This document shows positions 55,306 through 55,431 of a stretch of DNA of 55,431 bases, piece after piece (within the stretch, counting starts at the first letter, position 1; every line of letters starts with the position of its first letter). The translations under genes and the position numbers were made by a program. The DNA lies in the NCBI GenBank assembly GCA_937958265.1, contig CALGNX010000027.1, positions 1 through 55,431 of the forward strand, written 5' to 3'. This DNA is from an uncultured Algibacter sp. GTDB taxonomy: Bacteria > Bacteroidota > Bacteroidia > Flavobacteriales > Flavobacteriaceae. The notes below the pieces were generated by a model. It did no database searches. It was not told the DNA's origin and saw only the letters and a program-made list of their open reading frames with translations.

Positions 55306-55431
55306 TTAATACAAAGTAAGTTGGTTTTTATTAACGGTTCGATATTTTATAGATGGTTTTTTAGGCAAAAAGCTATAAGCAATAAGACCTGCCACGATAT
55401 TTGATAAGAAGTTAGTAAAGCTTCTATGTCT
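55306..55431 (-). mobile_element. IS982-like transposase, C-terminal fragment (cut by the window edge)
   Basis: The last 41 codons of a DDE-type transposase: RHRSFTNFLSNIVAGLIAYS, FLPKKPSIKYRTVNKNQLTL and Y before the stop. This ending is typical of IS982-like transposases of Bacteroidota as I recall them; other DDE families are possible. The stop (55306-55308) is followed on the minus strand by TCGAACTCAGGT, likely the IS end near 55294, and by coding sequence of the methyltransferase in the same frame. Confidence 0.65.

Noticed and set aside
1-55431. CRISPR arrays, rRNA genes, tmRNA
   Set aside because: No regularly spaced repeats with unique spacers and no rRNA or tmRNA sequence were found on reading both strands.

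Overview
The window looks like chromosome from an AT-rich marine-type member of the Flavobacteriaceae (Bacteroidota). The evidence is lineage-typical gene content: a 287-residue primary sigma factor without region 1.1, a PorP/SprF-like and a DUF6089 envelope protein (type IX secretion lineage), tandem OmpH/Skp proteins behind BamA, a folK-deoxynucleoside kinase fusion, and a -33/-7 promoter of the Bacteroidota type (TTTG, 19 bases, TAnnTTTG) in front of the trigger factor gene. Shine-Dalgarno sequences are essentially absent.

Layout. 1-3600: a 991-residue primase-helicase gene and repeat-rich DNA that abut the 3' end of tRNA-Leu(UAA), which looks like the end of an integrated element. 3608-16553: tRNA-Leu and tRNA-Gly, mutS, a SpoU-type RNA methyltransferase, a small methyltransferase, a GH63-like glycosidase, a frameshifted lipoprotein gene with a small membrane protein, the folK-dNK fusion, a queuosine precursor transporter and an AsmA-like protein. 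16621-22950: DUF1963 protein, rpoD, rpsU, a lipoprotein, a DUF2797 protein and a GH3-family protein. 23272-30542: the proteostasis block clpX, clpP, tig, then a small membrane protein, an alpha/beta hydrolase, pdxJ, a CBS protein and nadK. 30698-37291: the envelope operon DUF6089-uppS-bamA-ompH-ompH-murI on the minus strand. 37778-43999: gamma carbonic anhydrase-like protein, PorP/SprF, Nfu-type protein, dodecin, a YyaL/DUF255 lipoprotein and MscS. 44369-51811: a Cys-rich lipoprotein, tsaB, and a complete MacB-type efflux operon (ATPase, two permeases, adaptor, TolC) with a small CxxC membrane protein upstream.

The most unusual locus is at the right edge (52081-55431, minus strand). An Eco57I-like type IIG DNA adenine methyltransferase gene carries an in-frame Y1/HUH (IS200-like or RAYT-like) transposase domain between its SAM-binding motif and its NPPY catalytic motif. 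The domain keeps an HVH motif (H488, H490) and a correctly spaced tyrosine (Y552). Directly behind it the coding sequence contains a perfect 20-bp REP-like palindrome, and a second, imperfect copy lies near the 3' end of the same gene. An IS982-like transposase fragment abuts the 5' end and appears to have removed the N-terminal nuclease part. The locus therefore combines a restriction-modification gene, a REP/RAYT-like mobile module and IS damage in one reading frame.

Smaller points of interest are two copies of a Bacteroidota-type intergenic repeat in opposite orientations (one with a 25-bp perfect hairpin), an rpsU leader with no extended Shine-Dalgarno but a 16-bp palindrome, an apparent inversion of the murI-to-DUF6089 operon relative to nadK, and iteron- or arm-like repeats beside tRNA-Leu. 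All functional calls rest on reading the sequence and remembered family features; no database search was run.
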